Source: Pleurocapsales cyanobacterium LEGE 06147 (GTDB lineage: Bacteria; Cyanobacteriota; Cyanobacteriia; Cyanobacteriales; Xenococcaceae). Taken from it: DNA of 64,000 nucleotides. Both the position numbers and the translations under genes were made by a program. The notes beneath the pieces are model-generated. The model had not been told where the DNA came from, made no database searches, and saw nothing but the letters and a program-made list of their open reading frames with translations. Positions 19,300 to 27,485 of this stretch are shown here, one piece after another. Numbering within the stretch: the first letter of the stretch is position 1; the number at the start of each line of letters is the position of its first letter. The stretch spans positions 58,614-122,613 of the forward strand of contig JADEWQ010000003.1 in NCBI GenBank assembly GCA_015207585.1, given 5' to 3'.

Positions 19300-19345
19300 T
19301 CAAAAATCAAAAGGCAAAAGGCAAAAGGCAAAAAGCAAAAGTCAG
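19300..19345 (+). repeat. Short tandem A/G-rich heptamer repeat
   Basis: A run of near-identical AAAAGGC-type heptamers lies between mgtC and the truncated ATPase. Such short tandem repeats are common in cyanobacterial intergenic DNA and may mark replication slippage. Confidence 0.6.
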
Positions 19346-19414
19346 AAAGCTGTTAGCTCTAGCTAAAGCTAATAGGTACAGTTGTTTGGGAGGTAATTTG
19401 GGAGGTAATAGGTA

Positions 19415-19759
19415 GTGTCAATTCTGTTATCTTCATTGTTTAGGCAGCCTAAAAAAATACCAGAACCGGAACAACTTTCACTGCGTTTTGCAGAAGAGGC
19501 TCACACCACATTGGGGAATTTGCTGATTGCTCTCGATACGCGCCGTAAGGGATTGACCGCAGCAGAAGCACGCAAACGTATTAGAAAATATGGCTTCAAC
19601 GAAATCGTCCGCGAAAAAACGTTACCTTGGTCTTGGCAGTTGCTCAAATCTTTTCACAGTCCTTTTATCTACCTGTTAATAGGATTAGCTATTGTCTCTT
19701 ATCATATTGGCGATCGCTTTGATGAATTTACCCTTATTAGCTCTGCTATAAAGCCTTGA
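19415..19759 (+). pseudogene. Truncated magnesium-translocating P-type ATPase (MgtA/MgtB N-terminus)
   Basis: A 114-codon frame (GTG start) with only the N-terminal cation-ATPase domain: GLTAAEARKRIRKYGFNEIVREK, then LPWSWQLLKSFHSPFIYLLIGLAIVSY, the first membrane helix. After HIGDRFDEFTLISSAI the similarity stops and the frame ends. The actuator, phosphorylation (DKTGT) and nucleotide domains, over 700 residues, are absent. The NEI-REK-LPW wording is closest to Mg2+-importing MgtA/MgtB. Lying directly after mgtC, it is best read as the relic of an mgtB-like gene, although expression as a short membrane peptide cannot be excluded. Confidence 0.8.
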
Positions 19760-19812
19760 GTTCATCTCTGGTCGCCACTGGCTATGGCGACTGTGAAGAT
19801 AAGGAGATGAAC
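19760..19812 (+). promoter_or_regulatory. Nested stem-loop with embedded ribosome-binding site and micro-ORF
   Basis: Outer arms GTTCATCTC (19760-19768) and GAGATGAAC (19804-19812) and inner arms GTCGCCA (19771-19777) and TGGCGAC (19785-19791) are perfect complements. The right outer arm overlaps a strong AAGGAG ribosome site (19801-19806). Two micro-ORFs begin here: ATG at 19814 (8 codons, MQDLISTA) and ATG at 19807 (22 codons). The hairpin would mask the ribosome site, which looks like translational or leader-peptide control. This is a prediction from pairing only. Confidence 0.4.
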
Positions 19813-20198
19813 CATGCAAGATTTAATTTCAACAGCATAATCTCAATATCGCAGTTCCTATTAGCTGCTGTTTAAGCAAGTTGAGGAATTGAATAGTTAT
19901 ATTTTGTGCAGTTAGAGAAAAGAGCTTGAGATTTTAGTCTTGGTAACTAATGATTAGTAATTGGCGAGGTTTCAAAACAATTCCTCGTTACTAATTTGCG
20001 GTCGTCAATAAGCTAAATCTTTTAGCTCAACTGTACTGAATATAAATTATTTTTCCCATCATGAAGTAGTTTTTTTGCTGCATGAATTGGGCTAATTTCT
20101 GATGCTTTGAAATCGGAATTTAGCATTATTTTTCATGCCAATTTAGGTAATTATCGAACACAAGTTGAAGCTCCATAAAGTGTCAAGGAGGTAAAATC

Positions 20199-20360
20199 AT
20201 GTTCAAATTTTTAGCCAAAATCTTCGGAAGTGTTCTAGAAAGTGTTGCAGAGCAATTTGTCCAAGCTGTAGTCGAACAATTGATAGATGAAATTGCCAAA
20301 TACTTAAAAGAGTTAACCAAAACCTTGAAATTCTTTGATGATGAACAATTTGAGAGCTGA
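20199..20360 (+). CDS. Small 53-residue amphipathic protein
   Basis: A short gene with an excellent ribosome site (AAGGAGG, 7 bases before the ATG). The product starts MFKFLAKIFGSVLESVAEQF and continues as one or two amphipathic helices (VVEQLIDEIAKYLKELTKTL) to an acidic end, DDEQFES. There is no true membrane segment. It may bind membranes or a partner helix. I do not recognise a family. It lies between the truncated magnesium ATPase and mgtE, so a role as a small regulator of transport is possible but unproven. Confidence 0.6.
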   Translation: MFKFLAKIFGSVLESVAEQFVQAVVEQLIDEIAKYLKELTKTLKFFDDEQFES

Positions 20361-20374
20361 TTTGTAAAGTCCCT

Positions 20375-20464
20375 TGTCATACTGAGTGGAACGTAGTTCA
20401 GCCATCTCAGTCTCATGTAATACGTTGAGATGCTTCGCTGAGCAAAGCTCCACTCAGCATGACA
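20375..20464. repeat. REP-like inverted repeat element
   Basis: The outer arms TGTCATACTGAGTGGA (20375-20390) and TCCACTCAGCATGACA (20449-20464) match at 15 of 16 positions. The interior contains GAGATGCTTCGCTGAG, the wording of widespread bacterial REP sequences mobilised by RAYT transposases. It sits between two small genes of the magnesium block. Confidence 0.75.
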
Positions 20465-20513
20465 TTTAGTCTTCTCTTTATAAATTAGTTCTGAGATAAG
20501 GAGGTAATTAACT

Positions 20514-20747
20514 ATGCAAATTTCAGAACTAACTTGCCCGATTTCCCGCTACTGTGGAGAACGCACGCCGGACAAGCTCGTGTTCAATGCTCATTTTCAG
20601 ATTTTCTCTCACCGGGTATCGACTCTGTGCGCGCTTCATACCAACGGCAAAATTTCCTCCAACGAAGTCTATCAAGAACTTAGAGAGCTATGGGCGCAAT
20701 TAGAACCCTATTACCGCTTAATCGCAAATAGTAGGGATTTTGATTAA
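20514..20747 (+). CDS. Small conserved cyanobacterial protein of unknown function
   Basis: A 77-residue soluble protein: PISRYCGERTPDKLVFNAHFQIFSHRVS, then ALHTNGKISSNEVYQELRELWAQLEPYYRL. It resembles small cyanobacterial proteins (DUF7219-like) that share the phrase SRY-G--P--LVFNA-LQ-FA and a C-terminal helix with KISPEEAY. A strong AAGGAGG ribosome site supports the start. It lies 78 bp before mgtE on the same strand. The function is unknown and the family link is tentative. Confidence 0.65.
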   Translation: MQISELTCPISRYCGERTPDKLVFNAHFQIFSHRVSTLCALHTNGKISSNEVYQELRELWAQLEPYYRLIANSRDFD

Positions 20748-20825
20748 ATTATCTGCTATCTAGGCAAAAATCAATCTTTATTTTTATGAAAAACAACCTT
20801 GTTGAGATAAGAAGGAGAAACGATC

Positions 20826-22202
20826 GTGCGTCAGAATGTTTTAAGAGATCTGTTGCAACCCAATGCACTCGAAGCAGCAAAGCATGAAGCAAATCGGTTA
20901 AATGTATCTGAATTGGTACGTTTACTCATGGAAATTGAACCTAGAAAAAGGGTTCTGGCATTTCGGCTGCTAGAAAAGAATAAAGCGATCGCTGTTTTTG
21001 AGTATCTTAGACCAGAAGAGCAAGCCGACTTAGTTCGGGCAATGGAAAATCCAGAGGTGATGAGTTTATTAGAAGCTCTCGATCCGGACGACAGGGTGAG
21101 GTTATTTGAAGAACTGCCCGCTAAAGTTACTAAGCGGCTGATTGCTAACTTGAGTCTCCAAGCCCGCGAAGCAGTTAATCTCCTCTTGGGCTATCCAGAA
21201 CGGAGTGCCGGACGGATTATGAATCTCCGCTATCTAGCCGTTCGCCACGACATCACAGTTGGGGTAGCTCTCGCTACCGTCCGCGAATCCGAGTTACGAG
21301 AGAATGAACTGGCGGTTGTCTTTATCATAGATGCCGAGCGATTTTATCGCGGGTTTGTTCGCACCGTTCGCTTGGTCAAAGCCGATCCCGAACTGCCAAT
21401 AAGCGCACTGCTAGAAGGTACAGATATTGCCGTACGGGTACGGGCAAGCGATCGCGATTTAAAAGCGGTCCGATTGCTTAAAGATAACGACTTGCCAGCC
21501 CTTCCAGTGGTAGATAATGAAGGGCGACTGGTAGGAGATATTACCTTCGATGATGTAATCGATTTGGTGGAAGAAGAAGCTACCGATGCCGCCTATGCTC
21601 AGGCGGGAGTAGGTAACCTATTGAGCCGAGACAAAGTTTGGAGCGAGCGACTGGTTAGAGGTTCAGAATGGTATGCGATTCGACTGCGAATTCTTTTCTT
21701 AATTGTGACTCTAATTGGTGGAATGCTTGTGGGTGGAGTGATTGAGCGGTTTGAAGAAATTCTAGAAGCGGTTGTAGCGGCAGCTATTTTCATTCCCGTA
21801 GTTATGGATATGGGAGGTAACGTCGGTACTCAATCCACGACAGTGTTTGCTCGCGGACTTGCCTGGAATCATATCAATGTCAATCGATTTTTACCCTATC
21901 TCCTGCGGGAAGTCCGCATCGGAGCAACCATGGGTCTTATTTTGGGAATTGCTGCTGGCATCATTGCTTACTTGTGGCAGGGAGCACCAAATGATATTCC
22001 TCAACTCGGTTTGGCTGTAGGAATTGCTCTGTTCTGCGTGGTGACACTGGGTGCTGCTTTGGGTACTATTTTACCCTGGATAATGCTAAAGCTTGGTTTC
22101 GATCATGCTCCAGGTGCCGACCCTTTTATTACCACCATTAAAGACTCTACTGGTCTCTGGGTTTATTTTTCCTTAGTAGGTTGGCTAGTTGGTGTTGCTT
22201 GA
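20826..22202 (+). CDS. mgtE: Magnesium transporter MgtE
   Basis: A 458-residue channel with GTG start, preceded by AAGAAGGAG. The N domain of helical repeats (MEIEPRKRVLAFRLLEKNKAIAVFEYL) is followed by a CBS pair (GYPERSAGRIMNLRYLAV to DNEGRLVGDITFDDVIDLV) and a plug helix. Five membrane helices follow from about residue 290, with the pore motif PVVMDMGGNVGTQSTT and the later PFITTIKDSTGLWVYF. Magnesium bound between the N and CBS domains closes the pore in known MgtE. The length and all parts are normal. It ends the mgtC-to-mgtE block. Confidence 0.96.
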   Translation: MRQNVLRDLLQPNALEAAKHEANRLNVSELVRLLMEIEPRKRVLAFRLLEKNKAIAVFEYLRPEEQADLVRAMENPEVMSLLEALDPDDRVRLFEELPAKVTKRLIANLSLQAREAVNLLLGYPERSAGRIMNLRYLAVRHDITVGVALATVRESELRENELAVVFIIDAERFYRGFVRTVRLVKADPELPISALLEGTDIAVRVRASDRDLKAVRLLKDNDLPALPVVDNEGRLVGDITFDDVIDLVEEEATDAAYAQAGVGNLLSRDKVWSERLVRGSEWYAIRLRILFLIVTLIGGMLVGGVIERFEEILEAVVAAAIFIPVVMDMGGNVGTQSTTVFARGLAWNHINVNRFLPYLLREVRIGATMGLILGIAAGIIAYLWQGAPNDIPQLGLAVGIALFCVVTLGAALGTILPWIMLKLGFDHAPGADPFITTIKDSTGLWVYFSLVGWLVGVA

Positions 22203-22242
22203 CCTATTTTATATAAATTAAAGTGAGGAAAGAAAATCGATC

Positions 22243-22291
22243 TGACTCCCCAACCAGATCAGCGAACTGACTGGATTAACCTGGGGAGTCA
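22243..22291. terminator. Bidirectional terminator-like hairpin between mgtE and ycf66
   Basis: TGACTCCCCA (22243-22252) and TGGGGAGTCA (22282-22291) are perfect complements, with further pairing inside (ACCAG/CTGG). Located in the gap between convergent genes, with a T-rich stretch after it toward ycf66. Confidence 0.65.
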
Positions 22292-22318
22292 TATTCATCT
22301 AATCTAGTTTTTTGTTTA

Positions 22319-23221
22319 TTAGTAATCGAAATTGATCGGATTGCCTCTACTCTCTTCCTGTCTGGGTCTTGGTTGTCTTTCTCTTTGAGAAGAGCGGTTG
22401 CGAGTATCTTCCCAATCGTCATGGTGTTCGTCTCTTTCTATTTCATCTATCGGCTGATAATCTACATAATCGGTGGAAATAACTTCCGGTTCGTCATCGT
22501 CATATTTTCTACCTAGTTCCGTCAAATCAGGTTTTTTGGGTCTGGGCGGACGAGGACCATTTTCTGGACGATTGTCTTCGGTATAGGAACGCGAACGGTT
22601 TTGATAGGAAGGTTCCTCTCTTCTGTCGGGCTTTTCCCAATCATCGTAACGGTTATTATTATTATAGCGATCGCCTTGTGGTGGTTTGTTACCTCGCCGA
22701 CGATAACTTCCTTTTTCTGGAGAATTATACTGTTCTGACCGACTGCGATTGCGGAAGGTATAAGGTTCTTCTCTCATACCCCGAGTTTGACGAGATGGAG
22801 GTTCTTCGTAACCCCGCAATCTAGGACTGTCGTAATTCGGCGTTCCTTCATATTCGTCAGGTTCTATTCGATCTAACTCCGCTTCCGTATATACTCTACT
22901 ATGGCTGACAGGACGTTCGCGATCGACGATGGGAGTATTGCGTCTAGCTTGTTCTGTAGCTAAACCACGCAAGCGAATAGTTTCTACGGCAAAGAAAATC
23001 ACCGAACCAGTCAGGAGAAATTGACCAAATTGAAGAATGGGATCGAGTCGCCATCCTTGAAAAAGCAAAATAAAACCGCACAATAAACCTACTGCGGCAA
23101 AGAAAATATCGTGATCTCTAGATAATTCTGGGCGGACAGACCGCAAAAAATAGAGAGATGCTCCTGCTACCGCCAAGAAAATGCCTAAAAGACTGGCTGA
23201 ATTCAGCCCAAAATTGACCAT
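22319..23221 (-). CDS. ycf66: Ycf66 family protein
   Basis: A 300-residue protein. Residues 1-90 hold three membrane helices typical of Ycf66 (NSASLLGIFLAVAGASLYFLR, DIFFAAVGLLCGFILLFQGWR, LTGSVIFFAVETIRLRG). The remaining two thirds are a hydrophilic, disordered, Arg/Asp/Tyr/Pro-rich tail that is probably cytoplasmic. Ycf66 is conserved in cyanobacteria and some plastids without a firm function. psbX lies upstream on the same strand; this psbX-ycf66 order recurs in cyanobacteria and hints at a thylakoid role. Confidence 0.9.
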   Translation of the reverse strand: MVNFGLNSASLLGIFLAVAGASLYFLRSVRPELSRDHDIFFAAVGLLCGFILLFQGWRLDPILQFGQFLLTGSVIFFAVETIRLRGLATEQARRNTPIVDRERPVSHSRVYTEAELDRIEPDEYEGTPNYDSPRLRGYEEPPSRQTRGMREEPYTFRNRSRSEQYNSPEKGSYRRRGNKPPQGDRYNNNNRYDDWEKPDRREEPSYQNRSRSYTEDNRPENGPRPPRPKKPDLTELGRKYDDDEPEVISTDYVDYQPIDEIERDEHHDDWEDTRNRSSQRERQPRPRQEESRGNPINFDY

Positions 23222-23335
23222 TACTCTACTCTCCTCATTTGGTTCTATGGTAGCTACTGATGGCTAGAGAAATCCACTTTAAAACTAAATATTCTTATCA
23301 TAAATGTCATAGCTCAGAAACAATTGGCTTAGGCA

Positions 23336-23366
23336 CGATCCCGCTTTGTGGGTGCTGCCGCACCGC
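23336..23366. repeat. 31-bp double-hairpin repeat, intergenic copy
   Basis: The unit runs CGATCCCGCTTTGTGGG then TGCTGCCGCACCGC. It forms two adjacent small hairpins, CCCGC-TTT-GTGGG and GGTGC-TGCC-GCACC. Two further copies lie inside genes at 44889-44919 and 45443-45473. Confidence 0.85.
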
Positions 23367-23611
23367 CTAGTGCCTCAGTTTCACTGAGACCGCTAGACTG
23401 CGTCATCCCAATCTTCGACGCACTCCGCGTACGGGAACGCTGTTAATCTATAGTCAGTCGCACACTACCTCAGCTTTGCCAAGAGCAATTATTTTCTTAA
23501 CTATATCTATAATCGTGCTTTTAACAAGGAAGTTAGGGCGACAGAATCACCTCTTCTTGGTGTTATCCGTCGCCATCAAGGAAAATCGACAAAGTTGGAA
23601 TCGTCCCAAGG

Positions 23612-23731
23612 TTAGGAACGTTCAATTTTATCAGTTTGACTGATCCAAACCAGACTTACAATCACGGGAATGACTACGATTACAGCACCCCAAAATAAAC
23701 TCCACAAAAAATTAGCTAATGAAGGAGTCAT
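23612..23731 (-). CDS. psbX: Photosystem II reaction center protein PsbX
   Basis: A 39-residue single-helix protein: MTPSLANFLWSLFWGAVIVV, then IPVIVSLVWISQTDKIERS. The MTPSL start, the one membrane helix and the SQ-D-I-RS end match cyanobacterial PsbX, a low-molecular-mass photosystem II subunit near the QB site. The ATG has a modest purine-rich upstream site. It lies about 390 bp upstream of ycf66 on the same strand; a repeat copy occupies part of that gap. Confidence 0.92.
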   Translation of the reverse strand: MTPSLANFLWSLFWGAVIVVIPVIVSLVWISQTDKIERS

Positions 23732-23961
23732 AGTTTAAAAATCCCTTTTGTTTACTATTGATAATTTACTTCGTTAATAATTCTAAAAGTTTTTTCTCAC
23801 AAACTGTAAGTCTTAACTATTTTAACTGACAAATTTAGTTTCGAGTTCACTCGCCACGACTTTTTTCTATTGAAATAACCCTATAAAGATAAAATAGATT
23901 TATAGTTCTTTATGATTTGTAACAATACGCCTCTGAGTGGTGATTTATTGAGATTGACTTT

Positions 23962-24258
23962 ATGAACTTGTCGAGTTTAGGGATCTTAGTTCTCAACCTG
24001 CTACTGGGACTAATGACCATTTTGTTTATCTTGCGAATTGTTTTAACTTGGTATCCCCAGATAGATTTAAACCGTGTGCCCTTCAATTTAATTGCTTGGC
24101 CTACAGAACCGTTACTCGCACCAATGCGCCAATTTGTGCCCACCCTGGGAGGAGTCGATATAACGCCTGTGATTTGGGTTGGTATCTGTACCCTAATGCG
24201 GGAAATTTTGCTAGGGCAACAGGGATTAATTACCATGGCTCTTAACAGTTATCAGTGA
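23962..24258 (+). CDS. YggT family membrane protein
   Basis: A 98-residue protein with two membrane helices around the conserved center RIVLTWYPQIDLNRVPFNLI and the motif PTEPLLAPMRQFVPTLGGVDITPVIW. This is the YggT/Ycf19 family, implicated in cytochrome assembly, cell division and thylakoid or nucleoid organisation depending on the organism. It is shorter than two-domain E. coli YggT, as usual for cyanobacteria. It is divergent from psbX and convergent with accC. Confidence 0.92.
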   Translation: MNLSSLGILVLNLLLGLMTILFILRIVLTWYPQIDLNRVPFNLIAWPTEPLLAPMRQFVPTLGGVDITPVIWVGICTLMREILLGQQGLITMALNSYQ

Positions 24259-24291
24259 CCGAGGAGCAGTCACCAGTCAATATTTAATAAC

Positions 24292-24309
24292 TGACTCGGT
24301 GACTCCTGA
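24292..24309 (-). repeat. 18-bp dispersed intergenic repeat (copy 1)
   Basis: The minus strand reads TCAGGAGTCACCGAGTCA. Identical copies occur at 41311-41328 and 45071-45088, each embedded in sequence rich in short CAGTTATCAG or GACTGGTGACT words. Confidence 0.85.
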
Positions 24310-24348
24310 TTTCTGACTTCTTGGCTGATAACTGATAACTGAAAAAGC

Positions 24349-25707
24349 CTATTCCTTATTTCCTTGTAATTGTTCTTGAACAAAATTAGTATAAACTTCT
24401 CCTGCAAGAAAGACAGGATGTTCTAGAATTTGTTGATGAAAACTAAGGGTGGTGGGAATCCCTGTAATGGCACATTCCCTTAATGCTCGTCTCATGCGGG
24501 CGATCGCTGCTTCCCGATTTTCCCCCCAAACAATTAATTTGCCAATTAGAGAATCGTAGTAAGGGGGAATTTCATAATCCGTATACACGTGAGAATCCAT
24601 TCTCACTCCCGGACCTCCAGGAGGCAGATAGGCAGTAATACGTCCCGGATGGGGACGGAAATTGTGCTCTGGATCTTCAGCATTAATTCGACACTCAATG
24701 GCGTGACCTCTAAGCCGAACCTGTTTCTGAGTAAGTCTGAGTTTCTCTCCCTGAGCAACACGAATTTGTTCGGCAATTAAATCCAATCCGGTAATAACTT
24801 CCGTAATGGGATGCTCTACTTGAATGCGTGTATTCATTTCCATAAAGTAGAAATCACCAGATTCGTCTACCAAAAATTCCACCGTGCCCGCACCGACATA
24901 ATCGATAGACTTAGCTGCTTTAACGGCAGCTTCGCCCATTTTGGCTCTTAAGTTTGGGGTGAGAAAAGCACTGGGTGCTTCTTCAAGTAATTTTTGGTGA
25001 CGGCGTTGAACAGAACAATCCCTTTCCCCCAAATGAATAACATTGCCGTAGCTATCGGCTAAAATCTGAAATTCAATATGACGGGGACGTTCGATAAATT
25101 TTTCTAGGTAAACTCCAGCATTGCCAAAGGCAGCTTCCGCCTCTCCCTGTGCTGCTTGAAATAGCTTGGAGAGTTCGCTTTCATTCCTGACTAGACGCAT
25201 TCCTCGTCCGCCACCACCAGCAGTCGCTTTGATCATTACAGGATAACCAATTTGATGGGCAGTGGCGATCGCTTCCTCTTCATCTTTCAGTAGTCCTCTA
25301 CTCCCAGGAATAGTGGAAACTCCCGCCTGTTGCATCGTTTTTTTGGCAGTAGATTTATCCCCCATAGCGAGGATTGCTTCTTTCGATGGACCGATAAAAG
25401 CGATCTGATGATCGGCGCAAATTTCAGCAAAACGAGCATTTTCTGCTAAAAAACCATAGCCGGGATGAATGGCGGTAGCGTTATGCGTAAGGGCAGCAGA
25501 AATGATGTTGGGAATATTCAGATAGCTTTTGCTAGAAGGAGGCGGTCCGATACAGACGCTTTCATCAGCTAGCTGAACGTGGAGAGCTTGACGGTCGATA
25601 GTGGAATGAACGGCAACAGTAACAATACCCATTTCGGCGCAGGTATGTAAAATGCGCAGGGCAATTTCTCCTCGGTTAGCAATCAAAATTTTGGCAAACT
25701 TCTGCAT
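24349..25707 (-). CDS. accC: Acetyl-CoA carboxylase biotin carboxylase subunit
   Basis: A 452-residue ATP-grasp enzyme beginning [20 protein letters not shown]. Typical motifs are [42 protein letters not shown] (glycine-rich ATP loop), [12 protein letters not shown] and [16 protein letters not shown]. It carboxylates biotin on the carrier protein AccB, the first step of fatty acid synthesis. A TTG 21 bp upstream keeps the frame open, but the ATG at 25707 gives the normal AccC N-terminus and is preferred. No accB is adjacent. Confidence 0.96.
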   Translation of the reverse strand: MQKFAKILIANRGEIALRILHTCAEMGIVTVAVHSTIDRQALHVQLADESVCIGPPPSSKSYLNIPNIISAALTHNATAIHPGYGFLAENARFAEICADHQIAFIGPSKEAILAMGDKSTAKKTMQQAGVSTIPGSRGLLKDEEEAIATAHQIGYPVMIKATAGGGGRGMRLVRNESELSKLFQAAQGEAEAAFGNAGVYLEKFIERPRHIEFQILADSYGNVIHLGERDCSVQRRHQKLLEEAPSAFLTPNLRAKMGEAAVKAAKSIDYVGAGTVEFLVDESGDFYFMEMNTRIQVEHPITEVITGLDLIAEQIRVAQGEKLRLTQKQVRLRGHAIECRINAEDPEHNFRPHPGRITAYLPPGGPGVRMDSHVYTDYEIPPYYDSLIGKLIVWGENREAAIARMRRALRECAITGIPTTLSFHQQILEHPVFLAGEVYTNFVQEQLQGNKE

Positions 25708-25758
25708 GTGAAGGTGGATTTGATTCAATCTATTAGATTAGGATAAGTTTTTTTGCTC

Positions 25759-26028
25759 CTAAAAAAGTGGTGGTCTTTCTCTGTTAGCCAAATCCGAAGG
25801 CGGACGATCGCTACTCCAAGCCCACCAAACAGCATGACACTCGCACTGATAAAACTCTTGCCATTTACGGCGATGATTTTCAGTAATTACGGGAGCGCGG
25901 CGATTGATCCAGACCTTGCGAGCCTTAGTCGCTGTCCCTTGGCAGGTAGGACAACAAAATTGTAAAGCGTGAATGGCTTTTTTTGTCCATTCTGGAGGAG
26001 TAGGATTAAAAGCATCCATAACAATCAT
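25759..26028 (-). CDS. Small zinc-ribbon-like cyanobacterial protein
   Basis: An 89-residue protein. FCCPTCQGTATKARKVWINRRAPV contains a CPTC pair and RRKWQEFYQCECHAVWWAWSSDRPPSDL contains a second pair CEC, so a zinc ribbon is likely, though the second knuckle is CxC and not CxxC. The VWINRR and WWAWSSDRPP phrases are conserved in cyanobacterial proteins of unknown function. It lies 51 bp upstream of accC on the same strand and could be co-transcribed with it. Confidence 0.75.
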   Translation of the reverse strand: MIVMDAFNPTPPEWTKKAIHALQFCCPTCQGTATKARKVWINRRAPVITENHRRKWQEFYQCECHAVWWAWSSDRPPSDLANRERPPLF

Positions 26029-26088
26029 TAGCGATCCTTCACAATTATCTCAATTATCTTCTACGATTAGTTACTCTTTAAATTAAAG

Positions 26089-27411
26089 ATGACAAATACC
26101 AAACTTAAAATTATCGTCCTCGACGACGATCCTACTGGTTCTCAGACAGTACACAGTTGTTTATTACTGATGCGTTGGGATGTACAAACTCTCCAAGAAG
26201 GATTGTCGGATCCCGCACCTATTTTCTTTATTCTGACCAATACTAGAGCAATGACACCCGAAAAAGCGGCGACCGTTACTAAAGAAGTTTGCCATAACTT
26301 GAAAATAGCGATCGCTAGCACGGGATTGAAAGATTTTTTAGTAGTTAGCCGTTCTGACTCAACTTTACGGGGACACTATCCAGTGGAAACCGATGTCATT
26401 GCAGAAGAATTGGGAGATTTTGACGCTCATTTTCTTACACCTGCTTTTTTTGAAGGAGGACGCATTACCATTGATAGCATTCACTATCTCCTCGTTGATG
26501 GTATCAAAACTCCAGTTCACGAAACAGAATTTGCTCGAGATTCTGTCTTTGGCTATCACCACAGTTATTTACCAGACTACGTAGCTGAAAAAACGAAAGG
26601 TCGTATCCCGGCAACCGCTGTAGAAAGATTTCTTTTAAAAGATATCCGTAATGGTACGCGTCAGCGGCTCATGAATTTAGCTGGCAATCAATGCGTAGTA
26701 GTTGATGGTCAAACTCAAGCAGATTTCGATTTATTCGCCCAAGATATCTTAGCCACAGCAGCCGCGGGCAAAAAATTTCTTTTTCGTTCGGCAGCTAGTT
26801 TATTAACTTCCTTGGCTCAACTTGGCGACCAACCAATCCCACCTCAAGCTATGGCTCAGTACAAGCCTACCTCTAAACCAGGAGTAGTATTAGTAGGCTC
26901 TCACGTACGAACGACTACTCAACAGTTAGAAGCATTACTTCAACAGCCAGAAGTAAGAGGAATTGAAGTAGACGTAACCCTTTTGCGCGCTCTACCCCAC
27001 CAGCGTAACGTTTTATTAACAGAAACCCTTGACTTAGTGCATCAAGCTTTTGACCTTGGCTATACTCCTGTAGTCTATACCAGTCGTCAGGAACTAATGT
27101 TTGATAGCATTCAGCAGCGATTAGATTTTGGAATAGCGGTCTCTTCCTTGCTTATGGATGTGGTTAAAGGATTGCCAACTCAGATAGGTTTTTTAGTCAG
27201 TAAGGGAGGCATTACTTCGAACGACGTTCTCAGTAAGGGCTTGGAATTAAAAGCAGCGAGACTCCTCGGTCAAATTTTACCAGGCTGTTCTGTCGTTCGC
27301 ACTCCTGAAGAGCATCCTCGGTTGCCCAATTTGCCCGTAGTTTTGTTTCCTGGCAATGTGGGAGATAGCCAAGCTTTGGTCACGGTGTGGCAACGCTTAA
27401 GAAATTCCTAA
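26089..27411 (+). CDS. Four-carbon acid sugar kinase family protein (DUF1537)
   Basis: A 440-residue protein. The N-terminal domain begins KIIVLDDDPTGSQTVHSCLLL, continues with RSDSTLRGHYPVE, and the C-terminal nucleotide-binding domain has VVLVGSHV, FLVSKGGITSNDV and VLFPGNVGDSQAL. This matches the OtnK/DUF1537 family, ATP-dependent kinases of four-carbon sugar acids. No partner aldolase or dehydrogenase gene is adjacent, so the physiological substrate cannot be set. The length is normal. Confidence 0.9.
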   Translation: MTNTKLKIIVLDDDPTGSQTVHSCLLLMRWDVQTLQEGLSDPAPIFFILTNTRAMTPEKAATVTKEVCHNLKIAIASTGLKDFLVVSRSDSTLRGHYPVETDVIAEELGDFDAHFLTPAFFEGGRITIDSIHYLLVDGIKTPVHETEFARDSVFGYHHSYLPDYVAEKTKGRIPATAVERFLLKDIRNGTRQRLMNLAGNQCVVVDGQTQADFDLFAQDILATAAAGKKFLFRSAASLLTSLAQLGDQPIPPQAMAQYKPTSKPGVVLVGSHVRTTTQQLEALLQQPEVRGIEVDVTLLRALPHQRNVLLTETLDLVHQAFDLGYTPVVYTSRQELMFDSIQQRLDFGIAVSSLLMDVVKGLPTQIGFLVSKGGITSNDVLSKGLELKAARLLGQILPGCSVVRTPEEHPRLPNLPVVLFPGNVGDSQALVTVWQRLRNS

Positions 27412-27485
27412 TTATTAAAAATACCCAACTTACGCTAGGATGTGCTTGAATATTTAGACCTACTGCGGTCAAGTGTAATAGTTGC

